This document shows, one piece after another, positions 38,215-50,700 of a stretch of 64,000 bases of DNA (positions are counted from its first letter, which is position 1; each line of letters starts with the position of its first letter). Both the position numbers and the translations under genes were made by a program. Origin of the DNA: Rotaria socialis (lineage: Eukaryota > Rotifera > Eurotatoria > Philodinida > Philodinidae); the NCBI GenBank assembly GCA_905331475.1, contig CAJNYU010001458.1, positions 150,475 through 214,474 of the forward strand, read 5' to 3'. A model generated the notes under the pieces. That model did not search any database. It was not told the origin of the DNA and saw nothing but the letters and a program-made list of their open reading frames with translations.

Positions 38215-39891
38215 TTAACGACGTGTTGCTTCGGTATAAATAGAAAATACCGCTTTACCAGCTTCACGAATAATTATTTTACTAGAAAAAAGAAATTTAA
38301 TAATAATTTAGAAGAAGAAAAATATCATATAAAATTCAAAAAGTGCTGTCGATTGGTGTCGTATGATACAAATGATAATTGTGTTTATTGACTTAATCAT
38401 AGATATCACTGAACTTTAAGTACGAAAAGCTATCGCAAGGAAATATCTTTGAGACAACAATGGCGAACACAATGTGCAGGAAATTTCAAAGTCAGTCGCA
38501 CACAACAAAGATAAACAAGTGAAAAGATTCTTTTTATAAAATAGTTGATTCACGAGCATATGTCAGAAAAAAATCGTTTAGCTTCTGTTCGGACATTTCT
38601 CTACATTACTAGAAAATTTTTAGGCCGAAGAAATATTCAAAACAGTTGAATGATGATAACGTCAAAGAATTTTGTAATTCAAACTATCAGCATGACAGTT
38701 CCAACGTGAAAATGAGAAAAGCGTCTAGAATCGGATGTTAGAAATCTTCCGGATGGCCATACTTTGGTTGTGTGTACTAATCCGCAATGTATCATTAAAC
38801 TAGAAATGTAGAGCGAAGGATTAGATTTGTTTGCACGATTGATGTTTTTTTTATTGTTTCGTTGTGAAACGATGGAACAGTACTAGATGATAATCCATGT
38901 TAAAATAAAGGACGTTCATTAACAGTTTTGGATAAATTATTAATCAAGTTTTTCTACACAATTGATATACATGGTTTTGTCGTGTAACAATTTCAACATA
39001 TTCTTAAAGCTTAGCCAATGACGGCATTGGGATGAATTCTTTTTATGTATATAAAAACACGGTAATAGTTAGTAGAATCTTCACGAGTGAACGTCGAATT
39101 TTCTCTTAGATTATATAGATAATGATTCTTCTTGGCGTCTACTGAAAGAAAATATGGTGTGAAGGAGTTCTACATGAAAGGTCTGACGATTTACAAACTT
39201 GCTCTAAAAAACGTTCGTAGCTCAAAGTATAGAAAATAAAAAACAAATGCGTCGGTGTTTTAGACTTTACCAAAAAAAAGAGCAAGAAAAAAGTTCACGA
39301 ATAATTTACTATCGATTATCATGGAATACACTCTAAATTTTTCTACAATATAAATGGTGTAAAAAACTTTATCCGTTTAGTTTGAAACTATTTTAGAGTG
39401 AATGTGTATATTTCTCTGACTCATATCCATATTCACACCTGTACTTCATTCACTTTCAATTAATTGCTTATGTTTTCACAGAGAAACTTTACAACAATAT
39501 TATAATTTATAATTCTCTTATTGAAAGCAAACTACTAAACATAACACTTACTGATCTCCGTTTTCCAAACAAACAATGGCTGGTCGTTCTAACAGAGTTG
39601 ATGCAAGATCAGCCAGTAATGCAATTGCTCCGCTACAATCGTTTTTAACATTTTGGCCTTAAAATTTGAAGATAGATCTCTTTTTTTTGTAATAGATTTT
39701 GAATTTAACATACTTGCAAGTATCAAACCATTATTATCCGTAATAAAAACGCCAGTAATATTTGTATGCGGTGACTTAAAATCAGTAGCTCTTAAGAAAA
39801 TGAAATTGATAAATAAAATTATATAAGAGATCTGTTTTTAAAAAAAGGTTCCTCACACTTTCGTTATGAATGTATCAATAACTTCGCCCAT
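38215..39891 (-). CDS. LAMTOR5-like Ragulator subunit, copy B (inverted paralogue)
   Basis: Assembled by eye from exons too short for routine frame calling: 39857-39891 (35 bp), 39714-39790 (77 bp), 39552-39657 (106 bp), 38215-38281 (67 bp). They give 94 residues starting MGEVIDTFITKV. The protein carries the same landmarks as copy A: ITGVFITDNNGLILA, IALLADLAS, PAIVCLENGD, KIIIREAGKAVFSIYTE. Exons 1 and 2 have exactly the lengths of copy A, and exons 3 and 4 are one codon longer each, with matching phases. All junctions are GT-AG. The last intron is 1.27 kb. Sequence identity to copy A is low, so this is an old duplicate, perhaps with a changed partner. Confidence 0.85.
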
Positions 39892-40129
39892 ATTATTACC
39901 ATGCATCTACAAGTTTTAAAATACGGAATTTCGTTTTCGAAAGTGCATGATGGTATGTATCATTTTTTCTTATTCTATTCTTTAATATGCTTTAGTAATA
40001 TGCGAAAAAAACTATATATATATATATATATGTATAATCGGACCTCTCGAATAATAATAAAAAAATATATATACCTCTCTCTATATATACAAGAGAAAAA
40101 AAAGCAAGTAAAAAAGCAAAGACTAAAAA

Positions 40130-43100
40130 TTATTTTTTTCTTCGTCGTTTTGGATGGGGTTTCATGGATTTAATCATTTCGCTTTCAGGATTAATATTCT
40201 CTTTATTATCATCATCGGATATTGTCAGATTATAATCATCATCATCTTCTCGGGCGCCCACCAACCCAGGCTTTATATTATTAATATTAATTTGTTTAAA
40301 AGGTGTACGATGATGTTGTTTTTCTAATGATCTTGTTAATAATGTTTTTGTTTTAGTATCAAGCTCATTGTTATGTAAATTTAACTTTCGATAAGAAGTC
40401 ATGGAGAAAATCAATTGTAAATCATCGGAGTTTAAATAATAGTTATTCATCAGTTCAAGACAAGCTTTAATATTCTTTTTGTGTAAATAATGATTCAATA
40501 AAAAATTCAAAACAGAAAGATAATCAAGATTAAACTCTTTCCGATCGATTGTCATGGTTTTTAATGAACAATGCGTTTCAAGTTCAATTAGATGACGATC
40601 AGTACTCTTTTCTTGCTGCATGAAACCGAACCAAGCAGGAAATTGAACAGCATTTAATGTACCATTAAGATATGTTGTTGGAATTACACCAGAAAACATT
40701 GACTAATAGAAACAAACAACAGATGAAATCCAATATGAAGATATCATTTTTCTTTTTCGAAAGTTTAATAAATACTCACGGAAAACTTATGATATGAAAA
40801 CATTTCTAATTTTAGGTTTACATTCGTTTTTTTGCTCGGTAAAAATCCAATCTGATTTTTCAAGTTCATTGAAACAAAAATCATAGACTTCATTTCAATT
40901 TATTAAAACAATCGACACCAAACATGTTCGATGTTGAACTTATTTCTATCATTTCTCAATATTGACATTTCAGAAGAGATCAAGACTGTAAAAATCACTG
41001 AATCTATTTATTTAAATTTTCTAGAGCAATCTTGTCATGAGTTTATATCACAGAAATAGATCAGTAGCTACTTTTAGTTCGACACCTATAATCCTGATGT
41101 GATTGAATTGACAAATATTTTGCTGTTATTTATTTGCTAAAACAAATTCTAACAAGCCGTTCTATGATAAAGATCAATGATTTTTACTAAGTTCATACCC
41201 GATGTGAATACTATTTCTTTCTGATGTTGCTGTATCAAAGACGGATATTTACCCTTTTTAATTGAGAATCATTGCTATGAAATGAAATCTCTCTGCATAA
41301 GTCAAAAATCTTTATTATTTTCTCAAATATAGAATCTTTCTCTGACATGAGCAAAATAGCTCATGTCTAAACCTATCTTATCATTGAGATTTCAAATAAT
41401 AACAATTTTGTTTTGACAAACTTACTTGATAGCCTATTAATGATCGACTTCCATTAGTAAAATTCAATTTTGAGCAAACATCACCAAACGTCAAACTATC
41501 GGCTGCTTTTGAAATCAATTCGATACGTTGCCGTGTACCAATTGGTTTTCGTTTGCTCGTCATCGATGGAACAACACGAATATAATTATCTTGTATTAGT
41601 AATGGTAAAAATGAGGAATCATAAAAATAAAGATTTGTTTTGTCAATTAAACTAATATTCGACGAAGAAAACATTTTCATACAAGCATCAAATGGACTTG
41701 TTGATAATGCTTTTTCGACATTGACTACAGTTGATACTGTTGATGATGATTCTTTATAATATAAATGAAGTGAATGAATAATTTTTCTAATATCTCGATT
41801 ACAACCATTGATTAAATTATCCAGTGATGAATGTAAAATATGAATATGTTCACGTGAACATATATCAAGTATAAATGATTTCACATTCAAAAATGATGGT
41901 CGTTCAAATTTTATTTCGTAACAATGTGATATTAGTGTACGCATTTTAACAGCTTGCCGATCATTAGCAATAAATATTATCGGAATTCGTGTTGTTTGAA
42001 TAAGCTCAATCAATGCTTGAATACCACCTCGATCTTCATTTCCTGTTACACCATCAACTTCATCCATGATCAATACCTAATATGATAAGACGAAGAAAAA
42101 TCAGCTTTTCTTTTTAAATATATAAAAACTAATATCTTCTAATGCGTGCTCATGAATAGCCTTGATAAAGAATAATTGATTAACTTGTCAATCATTGAAA
42201 ATTAACCAGATCGCGTTAGAGATTTTAACATTTTGTAAATATATAATTTCAGATTTGTCTTTTGTCATATGATTGATAGTCTATGAGCGAATTTCCTGAC
42301 CATATCCGACATATTATCTGTTGCTGTACAATAATAGTTAATGGCGAAGAAAAATAATCGTAATTTCAATAGGTGAATTAAGTAGTGAGTAACTATTTTC
42401 TCCTCTATTTGTATATGATATTCATCTACTGTTGGAGGTTTTCAACAATTTCTAGATTGTTGGGATTTTTAAATAAGAATGAAAATTCTAATATCAACTA
42501 AAATAATATTTCTGTAGATCGACTCTATCTTGAAACAATATAAAGCTAGTTGTCGATTTGTATGTCAGAATAAAATTCTGGGTAGATATTTGAAGAAAGT
42601 AAAAAGTTCTGTGCTACCTATATTTTTTAAGCAATTGAAAAATGAATAAATACTTCGTTCAACGATTTCTGTACTTTTAACTAATAAAAAAATCCGATTT
42701 TCATACATGTTTATTCATTGCTTGATAGTGATCAGTAAGTAGAGCTGAATTGATTTCGATTTTTTTCATCGTTATTCGTGATCTATTATCGGATGCATTT
42801 TGTTCAATGTATGGTAAACTTAATGCTTTGCACACAAGTTGAGCCGTTGTCGTTTTTCCTTGAATTTAAAGTGACATTGCCTTTTGTTTTCTTACTGAGA
42901 AATCTATGTAACTTACCTACTCCTGGCGGACCAGTGAGTAAAACAGCCTTGAATTGAGATGGATCAGTTGATGATATAGCTTCTGTTTTCTTTCTTTTAT
43001 TAGTTGTTGGTTTAGCATGCCATGTATGCCAATTAGTCAAAAAATAGATAAGTTTTTTCATTGATGATTTATCAGTTTGTTGTCCAACAATTTGACCTAA

Positions 43101-43899
43101 TGATGTTGGCTTGTATTTATCAGCCCCTTGTAATAAAATAAATATTAATAAGACAAATAGGCAACACTTAATATAACTTACATAAAATACCATCATCTGA
43201 TTTATAGAATTTTAATTTTGATAATGGAATAGATACAGGTGAGTTATTTTCATCCGATGCCGGCTTTTTAATAAAAGTTGGTTTAATATTTACGTTCGTA
43301 TTTCCTGGTCGTGTTTGAATCATTTCAAGTAAATTATCTTCTGAAATAATTTTAATTCGTAATTTTTCAGCTCTATCAGTTTTAGTTTTTCCAGCATCAC
43401 GTCCAACAATAAGATAATCAGTTTTACCACTAACTGCAGTTGTCACACGACCACCATAATATTGAATAATCTTTGTGCATTCGTCACGTTCTAATGATGG
43501 TAAAACACCTATAATGTAAAAATATTATTTAAAATAATAGATAGCATTAAATTCGTATCTCAATACCAGTAATAACAAAAGTTAATGATTTAAGACATCC
43601 ATCAGCACCTTGAGGAATTTCTTTCGAACCAGGTGCATCTGGTCCACCTCGATTAAGAAAATTTTTGTAGGCCATAGCTTGTCGTTGTCGCTGTTTAGGA
43701 TCGAGTTGTTTAGCTGTTGGTGCTGCTGAGATAGTTGCAGCTTCAATAATAGCATGATCATCATTATGTGAAGCTTTTTTTGAAGGTGGTGACGATTCAT
43801 CATTTTTAAGTTTACGCTTAGAAATAAAATTAACAAACCTGGGATATGTTTTAAATATGAAAAAATTAACACTACCTTTTTTCCTTGACGTGGCATCAT
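40130..43899 (-). CDS. RFC1: RFC1, large subunit of the replication factor C clamp loader
   Basis: At least seven exons. The N-terminus is short (MMPRQGKK joined to RKLKNDESS by a GTAGTG...CTAAG intron) and basic. A BRCT domain follows (LTFVITGVL, YYGGRVTTAVSGKTDYLIVG, 43200-43600), then the AAA+ module with Walker A GPPGVGKTT split by an intron near 42860-42910. After a larger intron comes Walker B LIMDEVDG at about 42060, followed by NEDRGGIQALIELI and sensor 1 IFIANDR. The C-terminal collar domain (SLIDKTNLYF, LIQDNYIRV, ISKAADSL, then 40130-40699) ends in a Lys/Arg-rich tail. RFC loads PCNA at primer ends. It is shorter than human RFC1 (1148), mainly because the N-terminal region before the BRCT is much reduced. 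Confidence 0.95.
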
Positions 43900-44281
43900 T
43901 GATATCGAGAAGAAATTGAATAATAAACTTTAAATTTAAATGTTTTGCGAAATGTATTTTTCCTATTGAATTGTTTCGATTATTTTCTTATTCTGGATTT
44001 GATTCATTCAGCTGACAATTTATAAACGAACGCGAACATAAACAGAACGAGAAAAAAAAACGATCTATCACAATCGAGGGTTTATGCTGTATCGAGAGAT
44101 ATTAGAAACATTTTTTCATTCGATAACTATTCACAACGATCGACTTTTAATTAGATATATTATATGACGGATAGCTTGTCTACTGTTGTTCTACTAAAGA
44201 CGACGATTATTTGGTTATCAATCTGAAATGTACTGAATGACTGTTTAATTTCAATTTATTTTAGATTTAGAAATTACTTAA
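43900..44281. promoter_or_regulatory. Divergent promoter region RFC1 / OGG1
   Basis: 382 bp between the start codons of RFC1 (-) and OGG1 (+). Contains a GAACGCGAAC motif near 44030 that resembles an E2F-like core (GCGAA) and an AG-rich tract after it. Factor binding is a guess from sequence alone. Confidence 0.4.
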
Positions 44282-46443
44282 ATGAGTTTGTTAACATCAT
44301 TAGCACCAACATCAACACTTTCAAATAATCTTATTATCTATTCATCTGGATCAATACCAATTATTGCAAAAGAGCTTAATTTAAAACAAACATTATTAGG
44401 TGGACAATCATTTCGGTAATTATTCTGATTTGCCGAATATATCCTCTCAATAGTAGTGTTCTCGTGTTTACTAGATGGATCGAACACAATCTAAATGAAT
44501 TCGTTGGTGTTCTCGGTCAATATGTAGTTCGTTTACAACATCAAAATGATAATCTTCGTTATACATTTTTTACAAATAGTGAATATGGAAAAACATTCTC
44601 CAATGATAATGATCGTCGTGTCGAAACAGCACTTATTTTACATAATTATTTTCAATTAACAATAAAACTTTGTGAAACATTTGAAAAATGGTGTAAACTA
44701 GATACTAGATTTCGAAAAGGACAAATACCAAGTGGTATACGCATTTTAGAACAAGATCCACTTGAAAATTTAATATCGTTTCTATGTTCAAGTAATAATA
44801 ATATTCAACGTATATCAAAAATGATTAAAATACTATGTGAAGAATATGGGAGAAAAATTGGAACATTGAATGGAATGACTTATTATCAATTTCCAACTTT
44901 GGGTAAATTTTATTTTCGAGAGGATTTTGTATGATGAATAGACGATATAAATTTTCGGTCATTTCCATTAGAGTTGAGATTGTTTTGTAATATTCCTGAC
45001 CTTTTACAATTCAGATGATGAAATATCGGTTAACTTTTTTGGATTTAATTTAGTTAAAAATGTATTCATTTCTATAGATTTTATGAAAGTTTCTAGATAA
45101 TTACTAAGAATTGTACTTGAATACGAACTGTACTTGTGCCGAAGTTTTTATTTCATTGAGAAAACATTGAATTGACATCATTCTTTACCTTATTACATGA
45201 GTAACGATCTAGAAACCCTAATACAATCGAATTAGGCGAATAGTGTTTTAACATATTTATGTAAAAATCTTAAAATTGTATAGAAAATTTTGAATTATTT
45301 TCTGATTATGCGCTCTTTAACTTGAGTAATAAATAGTGAAAATGCTGAACAATAGTTAGAAGCACAAATTCTAAACTCTGCAAGTATCGAATTGATTCAG
45401 ATGAAGCATAGATGCACAAATCGAATCTGACTTTCTTATCTCTGAGATAACATGAAGTTTAATTTGGTAATATCAATCACTTTATCTATGATACTTTAGA
45501 TGTCAAATGGAAGAGGTTCTACAGAGAGTTTCATTTTCACATAACTATTTGTCAAGATTCTTGAAAAGATTATTAACATTTTTGTTGTTAGAAAATACAT
45601 TCGATATTTATGCATAGAATTTTGTTTTTGGTTTATATTAAGAAGAAAAATTCATCTTAATCAAATTTAGATGAACTTGATAGATCAGATCTTGAAATAC
45701 GTTTACGTGACTTAAATTTTGGTTATCGGGCACGATATATTAAAGAAGCAGTTAAATTTCTTAAATATACAGCTGATGGTGGTATGTTATTTTTTGGTCG
45801 ATTGAAAGCATTATCAACTAGCGAAGCTCGTAATCAATTGGCAAACATAATGGGTGTTAGTCGTAAAGTAAAACATTTTTCATTCATATTATGATTTTTT
45901 CATAACCATTTTGAATATTATTCAGATTGCTGATTGTGTTCTTTTGATGTCTCTTGGTAAACAAGACGTAGTACCGATTGATACACATATGTATACATTT
46001 GCTATGACTTATTATGAATTGAATAATGAAAATACAAAAAAACAAACTTTAAATACACCTAATTATAATGATATATCATCTTTTTTTGAACAACTTTGGC
46101 AGCCATTATCGGGCTGGGCTCAAGCTGTGCGTATTTTTTTCTTCATTCACGTTGTTTATTATTCAGTTTTTTTCAATAGGCTGCATTGTCTAATGAACTT
46201 TATTCATCAACTAATCCACGGCATAGTCTCCAGTCATCTGTGTCGTCCTTAAAACGTTCAATAAGTAATGATATTCTCTCGGAAAAATTATTTAAAGCCA
46301 TCGATGAAAATAATCAATGTCAGCCAATAAAGATAACTATTAAACGTGGTCAATTAAATCAAAAAAAGATATTAACCATTCAACCAACAAAAGAAACATC
46401 AAAACGACCTAGACGCAATGTGAAACCGATCGTTCGCTTTTAA
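44282..46443 (+). CDS. OGG1: OGG1, 8-oxoguanine DNA glycosylase/lyase
   Basis: Five exons (44282-44415, 44475-44902, 45671-45867, 45926-46126, 46180-46443) give 407 residues. Domain A contains LLGGQSFRW (human SGQSFRW loop). The middle contains SSNNNIQRISKMI and NFGYRARYI. The catalytic Lys is residue 253 (GVSRK/IADC, at the end of exon 3) and the catalytic Asp is residue 272 (VPIDTHM), exactly 19 residues apart as in human (K249, D268). GWAQA closes the domain. The protein excises 8-oxoG opposite C and can nick the strand. The hairpin usually reading PGVG reads MGVS here. A basic, Ser-rich C-terminal extension ends KRPRRNVKPIVRF, a possible nuclear signal. Divergent neighbour of RFC1. Confidence 0.95.
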
Positions 46444-47764
46444 ATAATAGCAACACAACACACTAGGAATTTCGTAACTCAGTCGGATTCTTCTTTTTAA
46501 TTAAAATTTAATTAAATTATTTTCGCTATTTCACTTTCATTTATTTGACAACTTATTTTTACACTGTTATTAAAAGTTTGATAACCTATATTATTTCTTT
46601 CAAATAAATAAATAAAAAATGTTGTATTCTTGTGTGAATTTAGAATAATTTATTTTCTAATACATTTCAGTGTGATAGAATAGACTAGGACTTGATATAG
46701 CATACAGTCAAAAAACGTGTTTTATTTTTAGAGACAGAAAACTACAGACTAAACCAAACCAGTCATATTACAGAAGCAAACTTTTCTTTCAAGGGCAAAT
46801 TAAAATATTATTGTTTTACAATCATGAACATAAAGATGAATATTAAGAGTAAATATAGCCGACAAATATACGTGATTTTGTTTCTAAATAGAATTTTTAT
46901 CTAGGAAAAAATGACTATATTGACTTGCACTGGAAAAAAAAATGTTTTTTTCACTTGAACTTTTTCTACCTTAAAATTTAATTATTTTCTCACTAGAAAT
47001 AATTCTGTCCTCGGTTATCTTATTCATAAGTTTATCTCATGTATTTACTAAGGCTTGATAAATAAAGAGAAATTCCAGATGTGAATTTTCCTGTGACACA
47101 AAAGAAAACTATAGAACACTACTATTTTACTCTATTTGACATAGGAACTGCATTGTCGATAAATATTTGTACAAAATAAAAAAAGAACTGACGGCTATAG
47201 AAAATCCGATATAACACATGGATGCTACTCTAATGGCAGACATGAAAATCAATTATCATTAGACAAGGATCAATCTCATCTTTATAATATACTCTGAATA
47301 TGAATCTGTTAATCTTGATACAATCGTACGAACATAATTGCTCGCTGAATCTCACACGACTCTATAAATGAATGCGACTGTCAACTAATGCTCTCTATCA
47401 CAATCTTTTACATCATTGGTTAGAACAGAACTACTTGTCAATTATTAATTATTGTTTACTATTTATTTGTCATCGAACGAACGGACCGTTGAGTAGACTA
47501 GGACGTCATATATATACTCTATCGGAAAATTCGAACAAGAAGAAGAAAAAGAAAAAGGGAAAAAACCTAAATAAATGAATCAAATTTAGTGTGACTGTAT
47601 GCATGGGTGCACGCTCTCAATATGTGTATAGAAATATTTTTATTTATTTCTAGATGTAACTCCGAATTTAATGCGTATGCTAATGCGTGTGTATAAATGT
47701 ACATACACATGAATTATTAAATGATAACCGTTTGAAAATTAGAAAAGCACAACCAATCCATATA
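46444..47764. other. Intergenic region between OGG1 and tomosyn
   Basis: About 1.3 kb. AATAAATAAATAAA near 46606 is a probable OGG1 polyadenylation signal. The remainder is AT-rich without a coding-quality frame; the tomosyn promoter should lie toward 47600-47760. A first non-coding or tiny coding tomosyn exon here cannot be excluded. Confidence 0.4.
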
Positions 47765-50700
47765 ATGACTAGTCGAATTAAATTACCATTTAAATTGGGC
47801 GATTCAAAGAAGATAAATGAATTTGAAGTTAATGAAACATCAAGAAAAGAAGATTTTTCGTTGAGCGAAGTAAAAGAAAAGAATTTTCTCATCGATTAAA
47901 ACGGCATTCTATTTATTTTTTAAACTTTATTAATCAATAGATTGTACGTTATGGTTTTCCTTATCGACCAACAACCCTTGCATATGATTCTGTACAAAAA
48001 ATTCTTGCTATTGGAACAAAACATGGTATTATCAAAATGTAAGTTTATTTTCTCAGATAAAATCATTGAAATAATTATTCTTTATTTTTGACAAAAAAAT
48101 AAAATAGTTATGGTGGTGCATTCGTTGAATGCTCATTATCACATCCAACAGAAGTTGAAATAGTTCAACTGGTATTCCGAATAAATGAGGTAAGTTTTTA
48201 GAAAATTATCAAAAAAAAAAAACAAACAAGCACAAATAAATAATGTTTAATGTAGGGTGCTTTGATAAGTGCATGCCGAGATAATTTTATTCATTTGTGG
48301 AATTTACGTCAAAAGAAACCAGCTATTGCTCAGTCACTTCGATTTGTTAAAGAACGGTAAGAGTCTTTCATTTTCATTTTTGTTTTCGTTTAATATTTGA
48401 CGGAAAAAATGACCTTATAAATATTAATGTCTTCTGATGTATGCTTGTTTGTCTAGATGATGAGTTAAACTGACTCTCGTTCTAATCTCTCATGAGATAT
48501 TAATATCTCTGAACATTTTATCATTTATTCATGCTTCCGGTCGACTAATCGGAAATTGCTTGTTTTTCCTCTTTCTCGTGCTTTTTTTTTACATATACAA
48601 CCATTCCGATAATAGCATTAAGAAAATCTCTTGTTTATTTGATGCTGATCTAGAAATTAAAAATAAAAAAAGACACCCGAATCTCAGAATTAATAAATTA
48701 ATAATTGTCTGTACTCAAATAGATTTGACGGTAATATGAGATAGTGCTGAAGAATGCCAATATTCTCTTTGGAATAGGATATTAGCTAGTTTTTAATCAA
48801 ATATATTTATTGACTCATACAAAAGATGTATTAATCCTCGTACAATTTAACTCTTATCTATTGTTGTCTAGAATTAGCCGATGTCTTCTTCCGCTTGCTT
48901 TTAATTCCAAGTGGCTTCTAGTTGGTACACATTTTGGAAATGTTTATGTCATCAACCTTGATACATTTACACTTTCATCATATAAAATTATGTGGAATAA
49001 TGCCATCGGCATGTATGTATCTTGGTTATTTTTTTTTCTTTCATATATAATTTTTGTTTTTCCAATAGGGGAAAAAGTACACACCCAGGTGTGGTTATTG
49101 ATTTATGTCAAAATCCTGATGATTCAACACGAGTAAGACTTCTAATTGTTAAAAATATCTGTCAAACCTATGAAAATTATAAAAATCAGATAGAATCTAA
49201 AATGAATAATCACCGTATTAAGATAATGCTATTTTGAAGGAAATTCAATTGGAGATGGAACTCGTTTTTTTTTAAATAGAAAATTTTACTAGTTCCTATA
49301 AAATTTGTTATGTTCTAGAATCTGAAAAGATGAAAAAGCATTTTGAAGCGAAACAATTGTTTCGTTGGTTATTTCAGTTGAGGAAAAAACATATTAGTCG
49401 AGAATAACTATCCTAGGGTACACGCTGTGTTTCTAGATATCCGATCGGCCACAGTATGGACGAATTTCAAAATATTGTTTTTAATTTTTAGCTCTATATT
49501 GGCTTTAGTACACATATATCATCACCCAATAATGTTCCTGTTGGACATGTTGTGTGTTGGAATTTACAACAGAAGACATCTGAAACTGTTTATACATTAC
49601 AAGAAGTAATTTTTATTAATATTTGATGAAAAGAAAAAAAATGATGAATTTCTCTATTAGGGTTTAACATCTATTTCGTGGCATTATGATGGTAGACAAT
49701 TTATGTGTTCACATTGTGATGGTTCATTATCTGTTTGGAATTTACGTACAACTGATAAACCTGTTAGCATTAATTATCCCCATAGTAAGTAAAAATAGAT
49801 TAGACTTTTGTTTTATTGATAGGAATGTTTTCTTTTTCGTAGCTCGCATTTCAAAAGATGAACTACGTAAATTTGGTTCAATTTCAAAAGTTGTTTGGAG
49901 TTCTGTTAAAAATACGTATGTATTTCAAGATGAGAAAGATAATATGAAAAAATTCATTTTTCATTATAGAAATGATACATTTATAATTTTTTCTGGTGGA
50001 ATGCCGAATCAAGCTGATCCACAACAAATATCAGCGATTAATACAAATATACCGCCATCGAAACCATCGCCGTTTTTTCTAACTATTCTTCGTGGTCAAA
50101 CGACAAATGTACTTCATATGGACAATGCTATTGTTGATTTTCATGTTATAACAGCATCACCACACATTGCTGGTAGATTAATCTTATAAAAACATTCGTT
50201 TTTCTTTGACTTTATATAAATTTTAGATGCACCTGATCCATTAGCAATTGCGGTTTTACTTGAAAATGATCTTGTGATGATTGATTTGAAAAGTGAAAAG
50301 TAAAAATTTTATTTTGATAATAAGTTGCTTCAAATTTGAATTCTTCTTCTTCTTGTTTTCTTCTAGCTATCCTCTTTTCGAAAGTCTTCATACGTTAGAT
50401 CTGCATGAATCTCCAGTGACCTATTGTGATTATATAACAGAGCCTAATTCAACATTTTATCAAAGTCTACTTCGATTGCAAACAAAACAAGTACCAAAGC
50501 GTACCTATAGTCAACAGGTTTGTTTGAAATATTTTCATATCCAAGGATGTAGAAGTTTCGATATGAATCAACAACCAATTTTTCAGTTATTTAAAGGCAG
50601 CCGCCTACACTTTGAAGTATTAGAAGTCGACTATAGTTAGAGTTTTCCCTCTTTTTCTCTCCGCTGTAAGTTTACCGGTTATGATCAGATTATTTTTGAA

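Noticed and set aside
47372..47578. Short plus-strand frame ending in a Lys run
   Set aside because: Random-looking AT-rich frame upstream of tomosyn without splice signals that would join it to the gene.
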